Assembly (NCBI GenBank): GCA_902628965.1
Contig: CACOPB010000001.1
Span: 142,491 to 206,490, forward strand
Origin: an uncultured Pelagibacteraceae bacterium
GTDB taxonomy: Bacteria; Pseudomonadota; Alphaproteobacteria; Pelagibacterales; Pelagibacteraceae
Direction: 5' to 3'
Length of the DNA stretch: 64,000 bases
In this document: in pieces, positions 63,625 to 64,000 of the stretch
Layout: every line of letters starts with the position of its first letter
Numbering within the stretch: the first letter of the stretch is position 1
Translations under genes and position numbers: made by a program
The notes under the pieces: generated by a model
What the model was told of the DNA's origin: nothing
What the model saw: the letters and a program-made list of their open reading frames with translations, nothing else
Databases searched by the model: none

Positions 63625-64000
63625 TTAAAATAAGAATTAAATTTTTCTCTATTTGAAACCAGATATTCAGGAAGCAAATTTATATGAATTTCTTCTAATT
63701 TTTCACTGGTATTCAAAAAATTAATATTATTATTAATACATTCATTAATATACTTATTATTTTTAAATTTACTATTATTAAATTCTATATGTGCAAATGA
63801 ATTTATTTTTTCAATAATTTGATTTATATTTCTAATCCATCCAAAATGCCAACCTCCATTTTCAATTATCTTAAAATTGAAAACATAATTTTTTGAGAAA
63901 AATTTATCTATCCTTAAATAACTGTATCTCTTATGCGTCTTCAAAGATCTTAGCCATTGTGGAGACTTTAATTTTCTTAATTTACACAGTTTAGTACCTA
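63621..64000 (-). CDS. GT17-like glycosyltransferase, C-terminal part (cut by window edge)
   Basis: The minus-strand frame is open from base 64000 to a TGA at 63621-63623, so only the C-terminal 125 or so residues are seen. An internal TTG at 63944 is not a convincing start, because the frame upstream continues with conserved-looking residues (PQWLRSLKTHKRY). The segment GGWHFGWIRNINQIIEKINSFAHIE is reported here in part: the key elements are GGWHFG and SFAHIE, which match the C-terminal region of family 17 glycosyltransferases (beta-1,4-N-acetylglucosaminyltransferase type). Confidence 0.7.
   Translation of the reverse strand, partial: GTKLCKLRKLKSPQWLRSLKTHKRYSYLRIDKFFSKNYVFNFKIIENGGWHFGWIRNINQIIEKINSFAHIEFNNSKFKNNKYINECINNNINFLNTSEKLEEIHINLLPEYLVSNREKFNSYFK

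Noticed and set aside
61071..64000. Mobile element at the lepA boundary
   Set aside because: No transposase, integrase, inverted terminal repeats or tRNA attachment site is visible in the window.

Overview
The window reads as one AT-rich, tightly packed chromosomal segment of a SAR11-type alphaproteobacterium (Candidatus Pelagibacter or a close relative). This rests on gene content, on short or negative spacers between genes, and on several alphaproteobacterial gene orders: irr next to fabA-fabB-fabI; dut-coaBC-ubiB-ubiE facing mutM-rpsT-dnaA; lysA-lipoprotein-argH facing a TlpA thioredoxin; and a SUV3-like helicase near fdxA-carD. No insertion sequence, prophage, CRISPR array or rRNA gene was seen. 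The assignment is by recognition, not by a database search.

Layout. 1-2304: end of rpsO and pnp. 2356-5089 (minus): a DUF1737 protein and the unsaturated fatty acid genes fabA-fabB-fabI. 5162-9090: an iron and peroxide block with irr, katG, an Fe(II)/2-oxoglutarate oxygenase, a small membrane protein and an 8-cysteine miniprotein. ICE-like and Fur-like palindromes lie in front of these genes. 9213-14330 (minus): SH3 protein, ThiF/MoeB-like enzyme, dut, coaBC, ubiB, ubiE. 14360-18338: mutM, rpsT, a repeat-bearing spacer with a DnaA-box-like site, dnaA and dnaN. 18335-21781 (minus): plsC, lysA, an LptM-like lipoprotein missed at normal size cut-offs, argH. 21806-25430: TlpA-like thioredoxin, HIG1 protein, esterase, HNH protein, coq7, dsbB, DedA protein.

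25493-31721: tRNA-Leu directly followed by an acyl-CoA synthetase. Then comes a 30-residue, almost pure Lys/Arg/Ala protein behind a 21-bp perfect palindrome. It converges on a CarD regulator with an unusual lysine-rich N-terminal arm, followed by fdxA, a TerB-like protein and a SUV3-like helicase. 31890-38478: aminotransferase, a TAXI-type TRAP transporter with a terminator between its two genes, thioesterase, a tiny membrane ORF, tRNA-Arg and a thiolase. 38607-42908: aceE with a lipoyl domain fused to its N-terminus, and aceF. 42915-51436: EamA transporter, uppP, gltD-gltB and a hydrolase. 51479-61051: a glycosyltransferase abutting thrS, then infC-rpmI-rplT-pheS-pheT and lepA. 61071-64000: FkbM methyltransferase, GT2, an NAD-dependent epimerase and a GT17-like enzyme cut by the window edge, probably the start of a variable surface-glycan region.

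Most of the window is housekeeping. The less ordinary material is the lysine-rich protein and CarD locus, the iron-operator cluster with the Cys-rich miniprotein, the lipoylated E1, the near-leaderless ribosomal protein promoters, and the repeated 4-nt stop-to-stop overlaps at convergent junctions. No wholly new multi-gene system could be demonstrated from sequence alone.
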